In this document: piece after piece, positions 17,684 through 26,715 of the stretch
How positions within the stretch are numbered: position 1 is the stretch's first letter
How the letters are laid out: each line of letters begins with the position of its first letter
From: UBA11612 sp963662375
GTDB taxonomy: Bacteria; Pseudomonadota; Alphaproteobacteria; Rhodospirillales; Rhodospirillaceae
Direction of reading: 5' to 3'
NCBI GenBank assembly: GCA_963662375.2
Contig: CAXXRP010000005.1
Coordinates: 310,001-374,000, forward strand
DNA length: 64,000 nt
Notes under the pieces: generated by a model
What the model was told of the DNA's origin: nothing
The model's input: the letters and a program-made list of their open reading frames with translations, nothing else
The model's database searches: none
Program-made: the position numbers and the translations under genes

Positions 17684-18567
17684 CCTTTGCGCCACACGGT
17701 CGCGAGCCACGGTTGCTTGGACCGAGGCAAGCCCGGCGGGCGGTAATAATGCCCCATCTCGACGAAACCGGCAGCGGTGACGTAATCGCGCCAGGTGTCG
17801 AGATCGAGGTAGCAGCCATAGCGGTCCCCACTGAAGCCTTCCTCGTTGTTTCCGCGCGGATTCGAGCAGAAAAGGACGCCCCTAGGCTTCAAGCTTGCGG
17901 CAAGTTCGCACAATACCCTCGGCAATTCCTGACTCGGCACGTGGAATAGAGACGCATTGGCAAACACGCCGTCAAAGTGTCTCTCCAGCAAGGTCATTGT
18001 GAGGAAGTCCTGGTGGAAGACTTCACACCCGGAGAAGGCGCGCGCCATGGCCACGAATTCCTTTGCTCCGTCCAGGCCCACGGCCTCATGCCCCAAAGAA
18101 TGAAAATGGCGAAGGTCTCGGCCGGGGCCGCAGCCTAGATCGAGAATGGAAAAGGGTGGATCGCCCTCGATCGCGTCCAGCAGCGCCTTATAGTTCTGGC
18201 TGACGTCGTGATCTCGAGTGCCGTCGCAGTAATCTTCGGCTGCCCGGTCATAATGGCCGATGGTTACTCCCGAAATGCGCTGCAGTTGTGCTTTATCGAG
18301 CGTATTAGTCGTCTGGCCGGGATCCCCCTTCGACTTTTCCATGCACCCAGCCTGCCCACCTGAACGGTAGCGCTTGGCGCCCGGGCTGCTGAGAAATTTG
18401 GCCACAGTCGCCTCGTCCCAGCGCCGGCCCTTGCGGGTGGTGACGCCCTTGGCGTTGAAATGATCGGCGATGGCTTGGGCCGCGGTGATCCCAGCCGTCT
18501 CGGCGGCTTCGACTTCGACGACGATGTGCCGCACGAACGCTTCAATCTCTTGTCGCCGTAGCGCCAT
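17680..18567 (-). CDS. SAM-dependent methyltransferase with recombinase-like HTH N-terminus
   Basis: Residues about 95-295 form a class I methyltransferase: motif I ILDLGCGPGRDLRHF, acidic GLDGAKEF, FDGVFANASLFHVP and LKPRGVLFCSN. The substrate is unknown. Residues 1-70 (ITAAQAIADHFNAKGVTT, RKGRRWDEATVAKFLS) look like the helix-turn-helix at the end of serine recombinases, unrelated to the enzyme. An internal ATG at 18342 (220 aa) would give a normal free methyltransferase, so the long frame may be a chance fusion of a recombinase-type fragment in the mosaic region. Downstream it converges with the zinc-ribbon gene. Confidence 0.75.
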   Translation of the reverse strand: MALRRQEIEAFVRHIVVEVEAAETAGITAAQAIADHFNAKGVTTRKGRRWDEATVAKFLSSPGAKRYRSGGQAGCMEKSKGDPGQTTNTLDKAQLQRISGVTIGHYDRAAEDYCDGTRDHDVSQNYKALLDAIEGDPPFSILDLGCGPGRDLRHFHSLGHEAVGLDGAKEFVAMARAFSGCEVFHQDFLTMTLLERHFDGVFANASLFHVPSQELPRVLCELAASLKPRGVLFCSNPRGNNEEGFSGDRYGCYLDLDTWRDYVTAAGFVEMGHYYRPPGLPRSKQPWLATVWRKG

Positions 18568-18570
18568 TCC

Positions 18571-18790
18571 CTACCTGCCGCACGCATCTGCCGCAAACAG
18601 ACGTAGGATCGCCTGGACGAGGGGTTTCATGCTGTAAGACGTGTCGGGCATCGTGTCGGGAGAGATGCCGAGATCTGCGAGTTCGGCAGCTACCACCGGC
18701 CCGAACGCGGCGACCTTTGTACGTTCAAATCCTTGTCTCAGGGTTTCGGCGAGTCCGGCTTTCTCGGCAACCGCGTCGAGGCGCTGATCC
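18571..18790 (-). pseudogene. Fragment of a uroporphyrinogen-III synthase-like (HemD) gene
   Basis: The frame reads LDAVAEKAGLAETLRQGFER, then TKVAAFGPVVAAELADLGI and YSMKPLVQAI, closely resembling the C-terminal part of HemD-type proteins. Only about 65 of the usual 240 or more residues remain, cut off where the CHRD gene ends. It is a truncated remnant, not a working synthase. Confidence 0.6.
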
Positions 18791-18814
18791 GCGCTTTGAG
18801 TGGCCCGTCGTTGG

Positions 18815-19252
18815 TCAGGGCGCGATCTGGCCGCGGATTTCACCGGCTTTGTTAGCCAGGGTGTGGATGTTAACGTAGTGCTTGCCCGCCTTGAGATCGG
18901 CGATCTGCTCGTCCGTCAGCGTGGCCTTGCCTTCAAAGGGACTCGGCAGTGCCTGGCCCTGGGGGCCGAGGCCCACCACCACGCCGGCGTTGGCGCCCTT
19001 GTCAGCGGGCCCGTGGATATGGGCGGCGATGGCGTCGCCCGTGAGTCCCTCGAAAGTGACCTTCCAGCTGATCTCCTTGGTTTCCTCATTGAGCGTGAAT
19101 TCGGCCATACCCTTGCTGTCGCCGGTACCCAGCGGCACCTCCTCGCCCGTGCTCAATACCGCCTTGAAAGCTGTTTCCGCCGCGTTAGCGCTTGAGAATG
19201 CAAGTCCGGCCGCTATGAGAGCGCCAGCAGTAAGACGGATGAACGTGTTCAT
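18815..19252 (-). CDS. Secreted CHRD-domain protein
   Basis: Signal peptide of about 24 residues ending SANA-A, then one CHRD domain. Recognisable stretches are FKAVLSTGEEVPLGTGDSKG, AHIHGPADKGANAGVVVGLG and YVNIHTLANKAGEIRGQI. The domain was named from chordin. In bacteria it occurs in exported proteins of unknown role. It is 145 aa and appears intact and monocistronic. Confidence 0.88.
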   Translation of the reverse strand: MNTFIRLTAGALIAAGLAFSSANAAETAFKAVLSTGEEVPLGTGDSKGMAEFTLNEETKEISWKVTFEGLTGDAIAAHIHGPADKGANAGVVVGLGPQGQALPSPFEGKATLTDEQIADLKAGKHYVNIHTLANKAGEIRGQIAP

Positions 19253-19384
19253 CGTGAGTTCTCCCTAAACACGGCGACGTGCGTCGCGCCGACCGCTTGG
19301 GCGCGGCCCGTTGATGTGCAAGACGTGCAAAGGGTAGTCTCAAATTCGGGCCTGTCCAGGCATTTTTGCGCGGGGAGCCATGCC

Positions 19385-19438
19385 GCCCCCTAATGCGCGT
19401 TCCTACGAGGGAGGCACCGCCCTGCTAATGTGCTAATT
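19385..19438 (+). repeat. Mosaic direct repeat, copy B
   Basis: Matches 17246-17299 over 54 bases except for one missing T (AATGTGCTAATT against AATGTTGCTAATT). It precedes a phage-type gene fragment. The two copies flank the methyltransferase, HemD-fragment and CHRD genes as direct repeats, so that 2.1-kb block could be excised or was duplicated at its borders. Confidence 0.8.
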
Positions 19439-19467
19439 CTGGCGTCAGCGAGAGTGGGGCGATCAAC

Positions 19468-19812
19468 TTGGGTTCGCTCAGGATCTCAGTCCGTTCTTTT
19501 CCCTTGGGCAAGGCCGAGGCTATGAGGGCTTATGCTAGGCAGGCTAAGGACAGGGAGCTTGAGGTAGATGCCACTGAAATGGGCTTTAGGGCGGAGCGGA
19601 GACTAGGCGAGCTTATTCAAACCCAAAAAGAAACAGTTGGATTGGCAAAGCCTGGCCCAAAGATCGGGTCCAAAACGGACCCGAATTATCAGCCCACACT
19701 TGCCGATGCAGGTATTAGTAAAAAGTTATCCAGCCGTGCTCAAAAAATGGCAGCCGTTCCAGAAGATAAGTTTGAAGGAATGTTGGGAGCAAGCCGATGT
19801 ACAAGATTTTAA
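19468..19812 (+). pseudogene. Fragment of a phage/island DNA-associated protein
   Basis: The stretch EAMRAYARQAKDRELEVDA, FRAERRLGELIQTQKETVGL and PTLADAGISKKLSSRAQKMA is typical of a helical protein common in alphaproteobacterial prophages and islands. Both ends are wrong: the N-terminal residues are unlike the family, and the product stops (GASRCTRF) where the next small gene starts. It is probably a truncated remnant. Confidence 0.55.
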
Positions 19813-20024
19813 TACTCGGAAGTTTGATTCTATCTGCTTGTGTTTCCAGTAATACGGTGTATTTGCGGCAAGTTTATTATAATGCCCAAACCAATGAGAT
19901 TGTGCAGTGTGGACCGTTCACGGTGCTCGACTACAGGGAGGAGCGAACCGTATTAGCCAGTTTGAGTGATTGCGTAGAAGACTACCAGCGCCAGGGCTAT
20001 GAGCGGGTGCCCGAACCGAATTAG
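19797..20024 (+). CDS. Small lipoprotein
   Basis: 75 aa with a lipoprotein signal ILGSLILSAC (Cys15) and a short polar remainder. No family recognised. The ATG overlaps the end of the preceding fragment, and its stop overlaps the end of the convergent nuclease gene by 4 bases. Confidence 0.5.
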   Translation: MYKILILGSLILSACVSSNTVYLRQVYYNAQTNEIVQCGPFTVLDYREERTVLASLSDCVEDYQRQGYERVPEPN

Positions 20025-20494
20025 TGTCTCGAGCCCCGCCACTCCCATGGCTTCAGAAACTCACCAGCCCACATACCTCGACCAGCATTGCAGGCTTCTG
20101 CCTCTTGAATTGAATAAATGCCTTCTGAATATTGGGCATAATCGAGAGCCAATCCCGACGACACCATCACAGCGCCAACGTCCCGGCCATCTGGAAGTAT
20201 ACACACGGCTACAATGCGCCCGTAACGGTCCTTGTCTCGCTCATCGCAGGTTAGAGATTGACCGGCCACCAGTTCCCGAAGCGCCTTCCCGGCTTCTTGT
20301 CCGCAAAGCCATGTCACCCCATCGCGCTCACAAGTCTGCTTTGACTCAGGGGCATCTATACCAAACAGCCGTACCTTGGCGTCACCAATTCGCAATGTGT
20401 CGCCGTCTGTCACGCTGGGTACTCCAACTACGTTAGCAGATGCTTCGCTAACGCTGAGTAACAGAACCAGTAATGCGACTGCCAATCTATGCAC
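20021..20494 (-). CDS. Exported thermonuclease-family (SNase-like) nuclease
   Basis: Signal peptide (about 1-20), then a staphylococcal-nuclease fold: VTDGDTLRIGDAKVRLFGIDAPE, CGQEAGKALRELV, and the RDKDRYGRIVAVC segment holding a catalytic Arg. 157 aa. Likely a periplasmic or secreted sugar-nonspecific nuclease. The GTG start overlaps the stop of the upstream membrane-protein gene. Its last 18 codons, ending KPWEWR, are duplicated in degraded form at 31524-31580. Confidence 0.85.
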   Translation of the reverse strand: MHRLAVALLVLLLSVSEASANVVGVPSVTDGDTLRIGDAKVRLFGIDAPESKQTCERDGVTWLCGQEAGKALRELVAGQSLTCDERDKDRYGRIVAVCILPDGRDVGAVMVSSGLALDYAQYSEGIYSIQEAEACNAGRGMWAGEFLKPWEWRGSRH

Positions 20495-21266
20495 TAGCGT
20501 TAATTTTTTCTTTTATGCGCCAAATACACAGACTGTCGAGCACCCCAAGTCCAGCCCGCCTAGCAACCGCGATAACCGGCGGATAGACGACAAAGAGATA
20601 GATTACAAAAGCTGGAATGATCCAGTCCTGATTGTTCGTCTCCAAATATTCATATTCGCTGTGGAATGTGAGATGTGAGATAACCGTGGAGACCGTGAGT
20701 ACTGGAAAGATGAACAGGCTAATAAGCAAAAGTTTCCGCCAGCCGAGACGCCGATAGAGGCATAAGGTCATGAAGCCGTAAAGGCTGAGCGCAAAAGCGA
20801 GGAAAGCCGCAAGATGCGTTGCGGCCAGCCGAAAGTTATATTCAGCTGTACGGTCAGGATTCATAAGTCGGGCGATTTGCGAATAAATGCGCTCACCATA
20901 TTCTTTATGTTGTGAACCATCACCTGGACGGTAAATGGTAGGTGGGATATCGTAAAACTCCACACGTCTGTAAGAGCAAACGACTTCCACTCTTTTCTCA
21001 ATTTTGTCTACTAGATGCACTGCTTCAGCGCGGGCCGCGTCGGTAATCCTGTACCCGCCTATTTTTCCATCCCGCTCACGGCCGTCGCGGATCTGCGCAA
21101 GACGTTTAACGTCGGTGCGTATGGCAAGAAACGTCAAGTTGGCGATCTGCCTATATCGGTCTCCGCGATAATCGTCGAGCTTTACTACGAAGATGCGCGC
21201 GCTTAGCCTCTCAAAGGGCACCTGCTGATTGCAACCCCTAATGACAAATTCTCGGAATTCTCCCAT
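20487..21266 (-). CDS. Hypothetical membrane protein
   Basis: 259 aa, no family recognised. The N-terminal half is soluble and charged. Three hydrophobic spans follow (about residues 153-172, 178-198 and 218-238), and a basic C-terminus. Coupled by overlap to the downstream nuclease gene. Confidence 0.5.
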   Translation of the reverse strand: MGEFREFVIRGCNQQVPFERLSARIFVVKLDDYRGDRYRQIANLTFLAIRTDVKRLAQIRDGRERDGKIGGYRITDAARAEAVHLVDKIEKRVEVVCSYRRVEFYDIPPTIYRPGDGSQHKEYGERIYSQIARLMNPDRTAEYNFRLAATHLAAFLAFALSLYGFMTLCLYRRLGWRKLLLISLFIFPVLTVSTVISHLTFHSEYEYLETNNQDWIIPAFVIYLFVVYPPVIAVARRAGLGVLDSLCIWRIKEKINASA

Positions 21267-21269
21267 TAA

Positions 21270-22478
21270 CTATATATCTTTCAGGGCAATAGTTGCATCG
21301 GCCAAACGTCGGGGATCTGGTGTTGCGTGGGCCGCAATCAGCTTTATGGACTGTAGAAAGTCCTTGGCCGCGTTCACGGATTGGCAAGCTACCAGCACAC
21401 CCCCCCGAAGATAACATGCTGAGAACCGCCGCTCGACCATGCTCCCGCGAATAATGACGCGGTCCCCAGGTCTCAACATGCCGGTCATCTGAAGCTTGAG
21501 ATTGTACTGATCGGACCAGAACCAAGGCACCTCGGCGTAAGGCGCCGGCTTACCCAGGGCTGCCGCGGCCGCCGCTTTGCCCTGTGCAAGGGCGTTGGGT
21601 ACCGACTCAAGGCGTAATCGGCCGCCAAGGATAGAGTTGGGATGATTGGTGCAGTCGCCTGCTGCGAAAATATGGAGATCGGCGGTGCGTGCGCATTCAT
21701 CGACGACGACGCCGTTGTCAACGTCGAGTCCCGCGCCTACCGCCAATTCAACATTGGGTTCTATTCCAATGCCGACGATTACTAGATCAGTGCCTATTTT
21801 TTCTGCGCCGCACACCACACGTTCGACACTCTCGCGACCTTCGAACGCAGTGACGCTGGTCGAGGTGCGAATCTCTACTCCTGCGGCACGGTGAACGTTT
21901 GTATAAAATTCCGACATCTCAGGTGCGACGACGCGGTTCAGCACTAGGGGCATCATTTCGAGGATTGTTACACTGCACCCCCGTTTGATCGCAACGGCAG
22001 CGACTTCAAGGCCGATGTATCCACCTCCAACGATGACGAGCTTTAGGCCCTTAGCTAATTTCCCGCGAAAGGCCTCGACGTCGTCAACGGTCCGCAAGTA
22101 GTGAACGCCCGGCAAATCAGCGCCGGGGCATTTCAATTCCCGTACCCGCCCGCCCGTGGCAATGATCAATTTGCTGTACGGAACTATCTCGTCGCTGGCC
22201 AAGTGGACACATTTTGCTTCGCGGTCGATGCGATTCACGTGGGTATTGGTGCGGATTGTAATGTTTTTGTCGGTGTAGAACGCCGGGGTTCTCATGAAAA
22301 GCTGTTCGATCCCCACGCCGCCCGCAAGGAATTGTTTGGAAAGTGGTGGCCGCTCGTAGGGAGCGTGTGGTTCTGCGCCGAGGACGACAACCGGCCCTTC
22401 GAACCCACCCTGGCGCGCGGAAATAGCGGTCTGGGCCCCGGCCTGTCCGGCGCCGACAATAACAATGCTGTCGGTCAT
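21270..22478 (-). CDS. Ferredoxin/rubredoxin reductase-like FAD oxidoreductase
   Basis: NAD(P)H-dependent flavoprotein of the rubredoxin/ferredoxin reductase family that supplies electrons to monooxygenases or dioxygenases. FAD motif IVIVGAGQAGAQTA, NAD motif LVIVGGGYIGLEVAAVA, second FAD motif IFAAGDCTNHPN, and the C-terminal reductase domain with VPWFWSDQYNLKLQMTG. I take the ATG at 22478 (402 aa); eight more codons are open upstream. No ferredoxin or oxygenase gene is adjacent, so the partner is unknown. Confidence 0.9.
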   Translation of the reverse strand: MTDSIVIVGAGQAGAQTAISARQGGFEGPVVVLGAEPHAPYERPPLSKQFLAGGVGIEQLFMRTPAFYTDKNITIRTNTHVNRIDREAKCVHLASDEIVPYSKLIIATGGRVRELKCPGADLPGVHYLRTVDDVEAFRGKLAKGLKLVIVGGGYIGLEVAAVAIKRGCSVTILEMMPLVLNRVVAPEMSEFYTNVHRAAGVEIRTSTSVTAFEGRESVERVVCGAEKIGTDLVIVGIGIEPNVELAVGAGLDVDNGVVVDECARTADLHIFAAGDCTNHPNSILGGRLRLESVPNALAQGKAAAAAALGKPAPYAEVPWFWSDQYNLKLQMTGMLRPGDRVIIRGSMVERRFSACYLRGGVLVACQSVNAAKDFLQSIKLIAAHATPDPRRLADATIALKDI

Positions 22479-22544
22479 TTCTGATATCTTTACTGTGTGC
22501 AAACTACGACGAAGAGAATCGCGGTGTTGTGCCCTAATGCCTGC

Positions 22545-22815
22545 TCAATCCTCGCGAATTTCGGACCCGGCCACCAGCTTGTCAATCTGCTCCTGGGTGA
22601 GCGCCGCTTTCGAATCTTCTTGATCTGCCTGGCGCCCAGCTTTTCATGGCAGATAGCGCCTCGCGACCGTTGCGTGCCTCGTCGATGTGCTTGCAGCCGA
22701 GCGTTTCAAGGATTCCCTTGATCACCCGGCGCATGTAGCTGCGGTCGTCCACCACCAGAAAACTGATGGGTTTTAGGATAGTCCGATGTGGCCTGGACCA
22801 TACCGTTGCGCCCAT
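22545..22815 (-). pseudogene. Deleted response-regulator receiver gene
   Basis: The N-terminal CheY-like receiver reads ISFLVVDDRSYMRRVIKGIL and DEARNGREALSAM, with the acidic pair DD, but the phosphoacceptor Asp and the rest of the domain are gone. The sequence then continues in a shifted frame with ALTQEQIDKLVAGSEIRED and a stop at 22545. This looks like an internal deletion. Confidence 0.55.
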
Positions 22816-22950
22816 AATCCCCCGTAGACAGTCGCTTGCGCGCCGCCACAGATTTAGCCCATAAGGTCTCGGTGGACCCTGGTTACATAGCTTAAGGTAT
22901 TATATCTCTTAGGAGTTCTAAACCCATTGCACGAAATCCCTGAGTGAAAA

Positions 22951-23601
22951 ATGTCGCCCTCCCCCACCGCGAAACGCCTGGCTGACCATGCACCCCGGAC
23001 GTGGCAGCGCATGCTCTCGGGTCGCCGGCTGAACCTGGTGGACCCATCGCCGCTCGATATTGAAATCGAGGACATCGCCCGGGGCCTAGCCCGCAATACC
23101 CGTTGGAACGGTCAAACTCAGGGCCTACACGGATGGAGCGTGGCGCAGCATTCGGATTTAGTGGTGGAGATTGTACGCCATTTGAATCCGCGCGCTCCGG
23201 CGTGCCTGCTTTTGGCGGCTAAGCTTCACGACGCGTCGGAGTACGTGACTCACGATCTCGTCACGCCGCTGAAGGCTGTGGTGGGAGACGTTTTCAAGGA
23301 GGTGGAAGATCGGCTGACTCGCGCTATCTATCTCCGCTTCGGGCTAGCGTCTGATTTACGCACCGCCGATCGAGCTCTTATCAAAAGGGCCGATCAAATC
23401 GCCGCTGCGACCGAAGCAGTGCAATTGGCCGGCTTTGCGGCGGCCGAATGCCGGGCAGTTCTCAACTTCAAAGAAAAGCCGCTGACGGATGTTAAGCTCG
23501 TTCCCTTGCCGGTCGCTGAGGCAGAGCGGAAATTCTTGGAAGGGTTCCGCGCTCTCGAAAAGGCCATAGCGATTCAGGACCGCGGACAGGAGCTTAGGTG
23601 A
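22951..23601 (+). CDS. HD-domain phosphohydrolase (YfbR-like)
   Basis: Metal-dependent HD hydrolase resembling 5'-deoxynucleotidases. The H...HD...D set is visible as His in WSVAQHSDLV, HD in AAKLHDASEYVTHD (about residues 92-103) and Asp in IKRADQIAA. 216 aa. The substrate is not proven; family members dephosphorylate dNMPs. It stands alone between the decayed receiver gene and small membrane genes. Confidence 0.82.
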   Translation: MSPSPTAKRLADHAPRTWQRMLSGRRLNLVDPSPLDIEIEDIARGLARNTRWNGQTQGLHGWSVAQHSDLVVEIVRHLNPRAPACLLLAAKLHDASEYVTHDLVTPLKAVVGDVFKEVEDRLTRAIYLRFGLASDLRTADRALIKRADQIAAATEAVQLAGFAAAECRAVLNFKEKPLTDVKLVPLPVAEAERKFLEGFRALEKAIAIQDRGQELR

Positions 23602-23660
23602 TGTGAATTCATCGGGCAGAAGAAGGACGCGTCATAAAATTCAACCGGCTTTCTCTTGCC

Positions 23661-23777
23661 ATGTTCGCGTTCGGTGCGTTTGCGGCACTCTGGTCCGTTG
23701 CCGCAATAGCATCTGCGGCCCACGGCGCGGCAAACGTCCCGCCGATGGGTGAGCAAGCGGCTGCGTGGTTTGATTAA
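23661..23777 (+). CDS. Possible very small secreted peptide
   Basis: An ATG frame of 38 codons encodes a hydrophobic stretch FAFGAFAALWSVAAIASAAHGA, typical of a signal peptide, and a short tail ending AAAWFD. The frame is open about 9 codons further upstream, next to AGAAGGA, but without a standard start codon. It precedes two small membrane-protein genes on the same strand. Confidence 0.3.
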   Translation: MFAFGAFAALWSVAAIASAAHGAANVPPMGEQAAAWFD

Positions 23778-23792
23778 GCTGCGGCCTTTCAG

Positions 23793-24050
23793 ATGGATCA
23801 TGCCCTAGAGCTGGTCGTTGTAACGCTTGCTGCCGAATTCGCCGAGAAGGGCAGAGCAGCGACCTTGATGCGGTTCGGCACTATGCTTCTCACCGTTGTC
23901 GTGGTGCTTTTCCCCGGTTCTTTGTACGGGGCATCCTTTGGAGGGCCCAGCATCCTTGCGTCTGTTGGCGGCTTTGCCGCCATGGGCGGTTGGGCTCTGT
24001 TCGGTATTGGCGCATTGAGTTCTTTGCTGGGCAAACGCACATATCTTTAG
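23793..24050 (+). CDS. Small membrane protein
   Basis: 85 aa with two hydrophobic segments (about residues 27-49 and 56-78), no recognised family. It is followed after 15 bases by the DUF1761 gene, suggesting one transcript. Confidence 0.45.
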   Translation: MDHALELVVVTLAAEFAEKGRAATLMRFGTMLLTVVVVLFPGSLYGASFGGPSILASVGGFAAMGGWALFGIGALSSLLGKRTYL

Positions 24051-24065
24051 ATATTGGAGTAAATC

Positions 24066-24470
24066 GTGATCGGCGGAGTAAATATCTTCGGAGTCATTCT
24101 TGCGGCGTTGGCGGCGATTATTATCGGCGCAGTGTGGTGCTCACGCCGGGTTTTTGGAACCGCGTGGATGAAGAAACTCGGGAAAACGTCGCCCAAACAA
24201 CTGGGTAGTTCCACCAAACCGCTCGTCAACGTGGTTGTCATGAACATGGTTTTCGCTTTTGCGCTCGCGCTGGTATTCCGGTGGCTAGGGGCGAAGACAT
24301 CCACAGACGTATTGATGGCGTCTCTTGTTGTCGGCGTCGGCTTAGTGCTGTCCAACCAGCTTATGCGCGACCGGTTTTACGGAGCATCAATGCACCTTTC
24401 GTTGATCAATGGCGCGAATACAGCTGCAGTGTACTTGGCAATGGGCACGGTGTTGTACTACGCGGGCTAG
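24066..24470 (+). CDS. DUF1761-family membrane protein
   Basis: 134 aa with four spans. The N-terminal layout (NIFGVILAALAAIIIGAVWCSRRVFGTAWMKKLGK) matches the DUF1761 pattern of a small residue-rich helix followed by W-x-S and a GxxW motif. Function unknown. GGAG lies just before the GTG start. Confidence 0.7.
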   Translation: MIGGVNIFGVILAALAAIIIGAVWCSRRVFGTAWMKKLGKTSPKQLGSSTKPLVNVVVMNMVFAFALALVFRWLGAKTSTDVLMASLVVGVGLVLSNQLMRDRFYGASMHLSLINGANTAAVYLAMGTVLYYAG

Positions 24471-24483
24471 CCGTACGTGCTCC

Positions 24484-25275
24484 TCAACCCCGGCCCCACA
24501 TCGGGGATCGTTTACCCAAGAAGGCATCGATGCCTTCAGTGGTGTCTGGCTCCATCATGTTCTTCACCATGACAGCGCTGGCGTACGCGTAGGAGTCGGC
24601 AAGGCCTAGTTCAATTTGCTCGTAGAAGGCTCGCTTGCCGATCGTCAGAATCTTGGGCGACTTGCCAGCAATGACCTGGGCGAGACCGTAAGTCGTCTCT
24701 TCTAACTTGTCCTCCGGAACCACCGTGTTAATGAGGCCCGCTGTCGCCGCGTCTGCTGCGATGAGGGGAATCCCCGTTAGAAGCATCTCCATGGCCTTCT
24801 TACGTCCCACATTACGCGAAAGCGCCACCATGGGCGTCGAGCAAAACAGACCGATGTTGACGCCGGGCGTGGCGAAAGTTGCTGAACTGGCGGCCACGGC
24901 CAGATCCGCGGTCGCCACCAACTGGCAGCCCGCGGCGGTGGCGATACCATGAACCCGCGCGATAATCGGCTGCGGCAGGCGCGTCATCGCCAGCATCATT
25001 TCGCTGCAGGCGTCGAACAATTCTCGTGTCCATTTAGGATCGGTGTTGGCGCGCAACTCCTTCAAATCGTGACCCGCGCAAAACGCCGGCCCGGCGCCGG
25101 CCAGAATAACCACCTTTACAGATTTATCCTCGCGGAGCGCAGCCAGCATCGACGAGATCTCGGCGATTCCGGCGCGGGTCAGTGCGTTTCGCGTCTTGGG
25201 GCGATTCAACGTTAGGGTCGCAACGCCTTGGGAATCGGCGCGCACAAGAAATGGTTTGCTGTGTAGGTCCGCCAT
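24484..25275 (-). CDS. Enoyl-CoA hydratase/isomerase family protein
   Basis: Crotonase-fold enzyme acting on acyl-CoA thioesters. The oxyanion-hole segments are LAGAGPAFCAGHDLKEL and ARVHGIATAAGCQLVATADL, with NRPKTRNALT near the N-terminus. The first catalytic Glu position of classic hydratases is not evident, so isomerase or another activity is possible. ATG 25275 (263 aa) is chosen because AGAGGAA precedes it. A histidine-poor tail ends the protein. Confidence 0.88.
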   Translation of the reverse strand: MADLHSKPFLVRADSQGVATLTLNRPKTRNALTRAGIAEISSMLAALREDKSVKVVILAGAGPAFCAGHDLKELRANTDPKWTRELFDACSEMMLAMTRLPQPIIARVHGIATAAGCQLVATADLAVAASSATFATPGVNIGLFCSTPMVALSRNVGRKKAMEMLLTGIPLIAADAATAGLINTVVPEDKLEETTYGLAQVIAGKSPKILTIGKRAFYEQIELGLADSYAYASAVMVKNMMEPDTTEGIDAFLGKRSPMWGRG

Positions 25276-25376
25276 CTTTCCTCTTTGCTCCTCCACTGGC
25301 AGTTTAGCCTTGGTGTCCATGCGAGCTCAATGGCATGCGTGGCAAGCGCCGCGCGCACGGTGGCTTGAGACCAGGC

Positions 25377-26612
25377 TCAGGCTGGCGCGCTCCGCTGCCG
25401 CATGATGAGCAAAACAGCAGCAGCAGCAGTAATGAACCCCGCGAAAAACACTGGGCCCGTGAACCCGAAAGCTTGGGACGATGTGCCCAGGCCCAGTGCG
25501 CCCATGGCGGGCCCGAAGCGGGTTATAGCGTACCACACGCTAAGTGTTCGTCCGCGCATGCGGTCGTCCGCGGTGGTTTGCGCCACCGTCTGCGATCCCA
25601 CACCGACAATAATGCCAAAAATGCCGCTCAACATGAGCAGTGGCACCGCCATCCAAAACACCTTCGTTACAGCGAACGCGGCGATAAACAGGCCGTTGAG
25701 CACCATGGCGCCGAGAAACACGCGCTCTAGGTTCCTGTTGCCGTGTTGCGCGAGAAACAAGCCGCCAATAATGGCGCCCAAGCCTTGTGCCGACGTCAAA
25801 ATGGCAAGACCTGATGCGCCGCGGCCAAATTCCTGGTCAGCGATTCCGGCCAGTAGGTCGCCCAACGGCCAGATCAAAGTGCTGGCAAGAGCCACCATGG
25901 GCATCACCCATTTCAGTGTCGGATGACTAAACGTGTACCGCACGCCGTCCGACATATCTGTCCACATGCCGCCGATTACTGATGTATGAACGCGCCGCGT
26001 CCGTTCCCGCGGCGGCAACGAGAGGCTCAATAGCGCGGCGATGACCCCAAGATACGTTGCCGCGTTAAAGGAAAACGCGAAGCCGACACCAACCGTCGTA
26101 ATAAGTACCCCGGATAACGCCGGTCCGACGATGCGCGCAAGGTTGAAGGTCAGCGACGTGATGGCCACGCCGCTGCCCACGTCTTCCCGTGGCAGCAGAG
26201 TCGGCACCAGAACAAGCCGAGCGGTCTGCATAATGGGTTGGACGAATCCAGAAAACAGCTGCAAGGCGAAAATAAGCAACGGCGTAATGAGTCCGGAAAG
26301 CGACAGTATGGCCAGAGTGGTCGCCTGTGCGGTCGCCAAGACTTGACCAATCACCGCTATGTGCCGCCGGTCGACCCGGTCAGCGAGTACGCCGGCGATG
26401 GGCGCCGTCACGATCGCCGGCAGAAATTCAGCCATGCCCACCGCGCCTAGCCAAGTTGCCGAATGGGTAAGGTCCCACGTCAGCCAGCCAACGGCCACTC
26501 GCTGAACCCATACACCCACAACCGAGACTGAGTTCCCCGCCGTGAACAATGCAAAATTGCGGTTGCGGAAAAGGCGCCGCGCGGCGGAGAAGTCGGGTCG
26601 GAAAAGACGCAT
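25377..26612 (-). CDS. Major facilitator superfamily exporter (EntS-like)
   Basis: About 12 spans, 411 aa from the ATG at 26612; the frame opens at TTG 26669. The pattern RRLFRNRNFALFTAGNSVSVVGVWVQRVAVGW at the start and DRVDRRHIAVIGQVL after span 2 is typical of the DHA3/EntS group, which exports siderophores or drugs. The substrate is unknown. It is transcribed away from the nucleotide-transporter gene at 26716. Confidence 0.85.
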   Translation of the reverse strand: MRLFRPDFSAARRLFRNRNFALFTAGNSVSVVGVWVQRVAVGWLTWDLTHSATWLGAVGMAEFLPAIVTAPIAGVLADRVDRRHIAVIGQVLATAQATTLAILSLSGLITPLLIFALQLFSGFVQPIMQTARLVLVPTLLPREDVGSGVAITSLTFNLARIVGPALSGVLITTVGVGFAFSFNAATYLGVIAALLSLSLPPRERTRRVHTSVIGGMWTDMSDGVRYTFSHPTLKWVMPMVALASTLIWPLGDLLAGIADQEFGRGASGLAILTSAQGLGAIIGGLFLAQHGNRNLERVFLGAMVLNGLFIAAFAVTKVFWMAVPLLMLSGIFGIIVGVGSQTVAQTTADDRMRGRTLSVWYAITRFGPAMGALGLGTSSQAFGFTGPVFFAGFITAAAAVLLIMRQRSAPA

Positions 26613-26715
26613 GAGTGTTACACAATGCCAGTCAGAATTTGTGACGCGAAGACTCTCTTCGGTAGGCAAAAGCCACTATAGTTCCGGTGCCGAGCAGCCG
26701 GGGAGGTGAATTACC

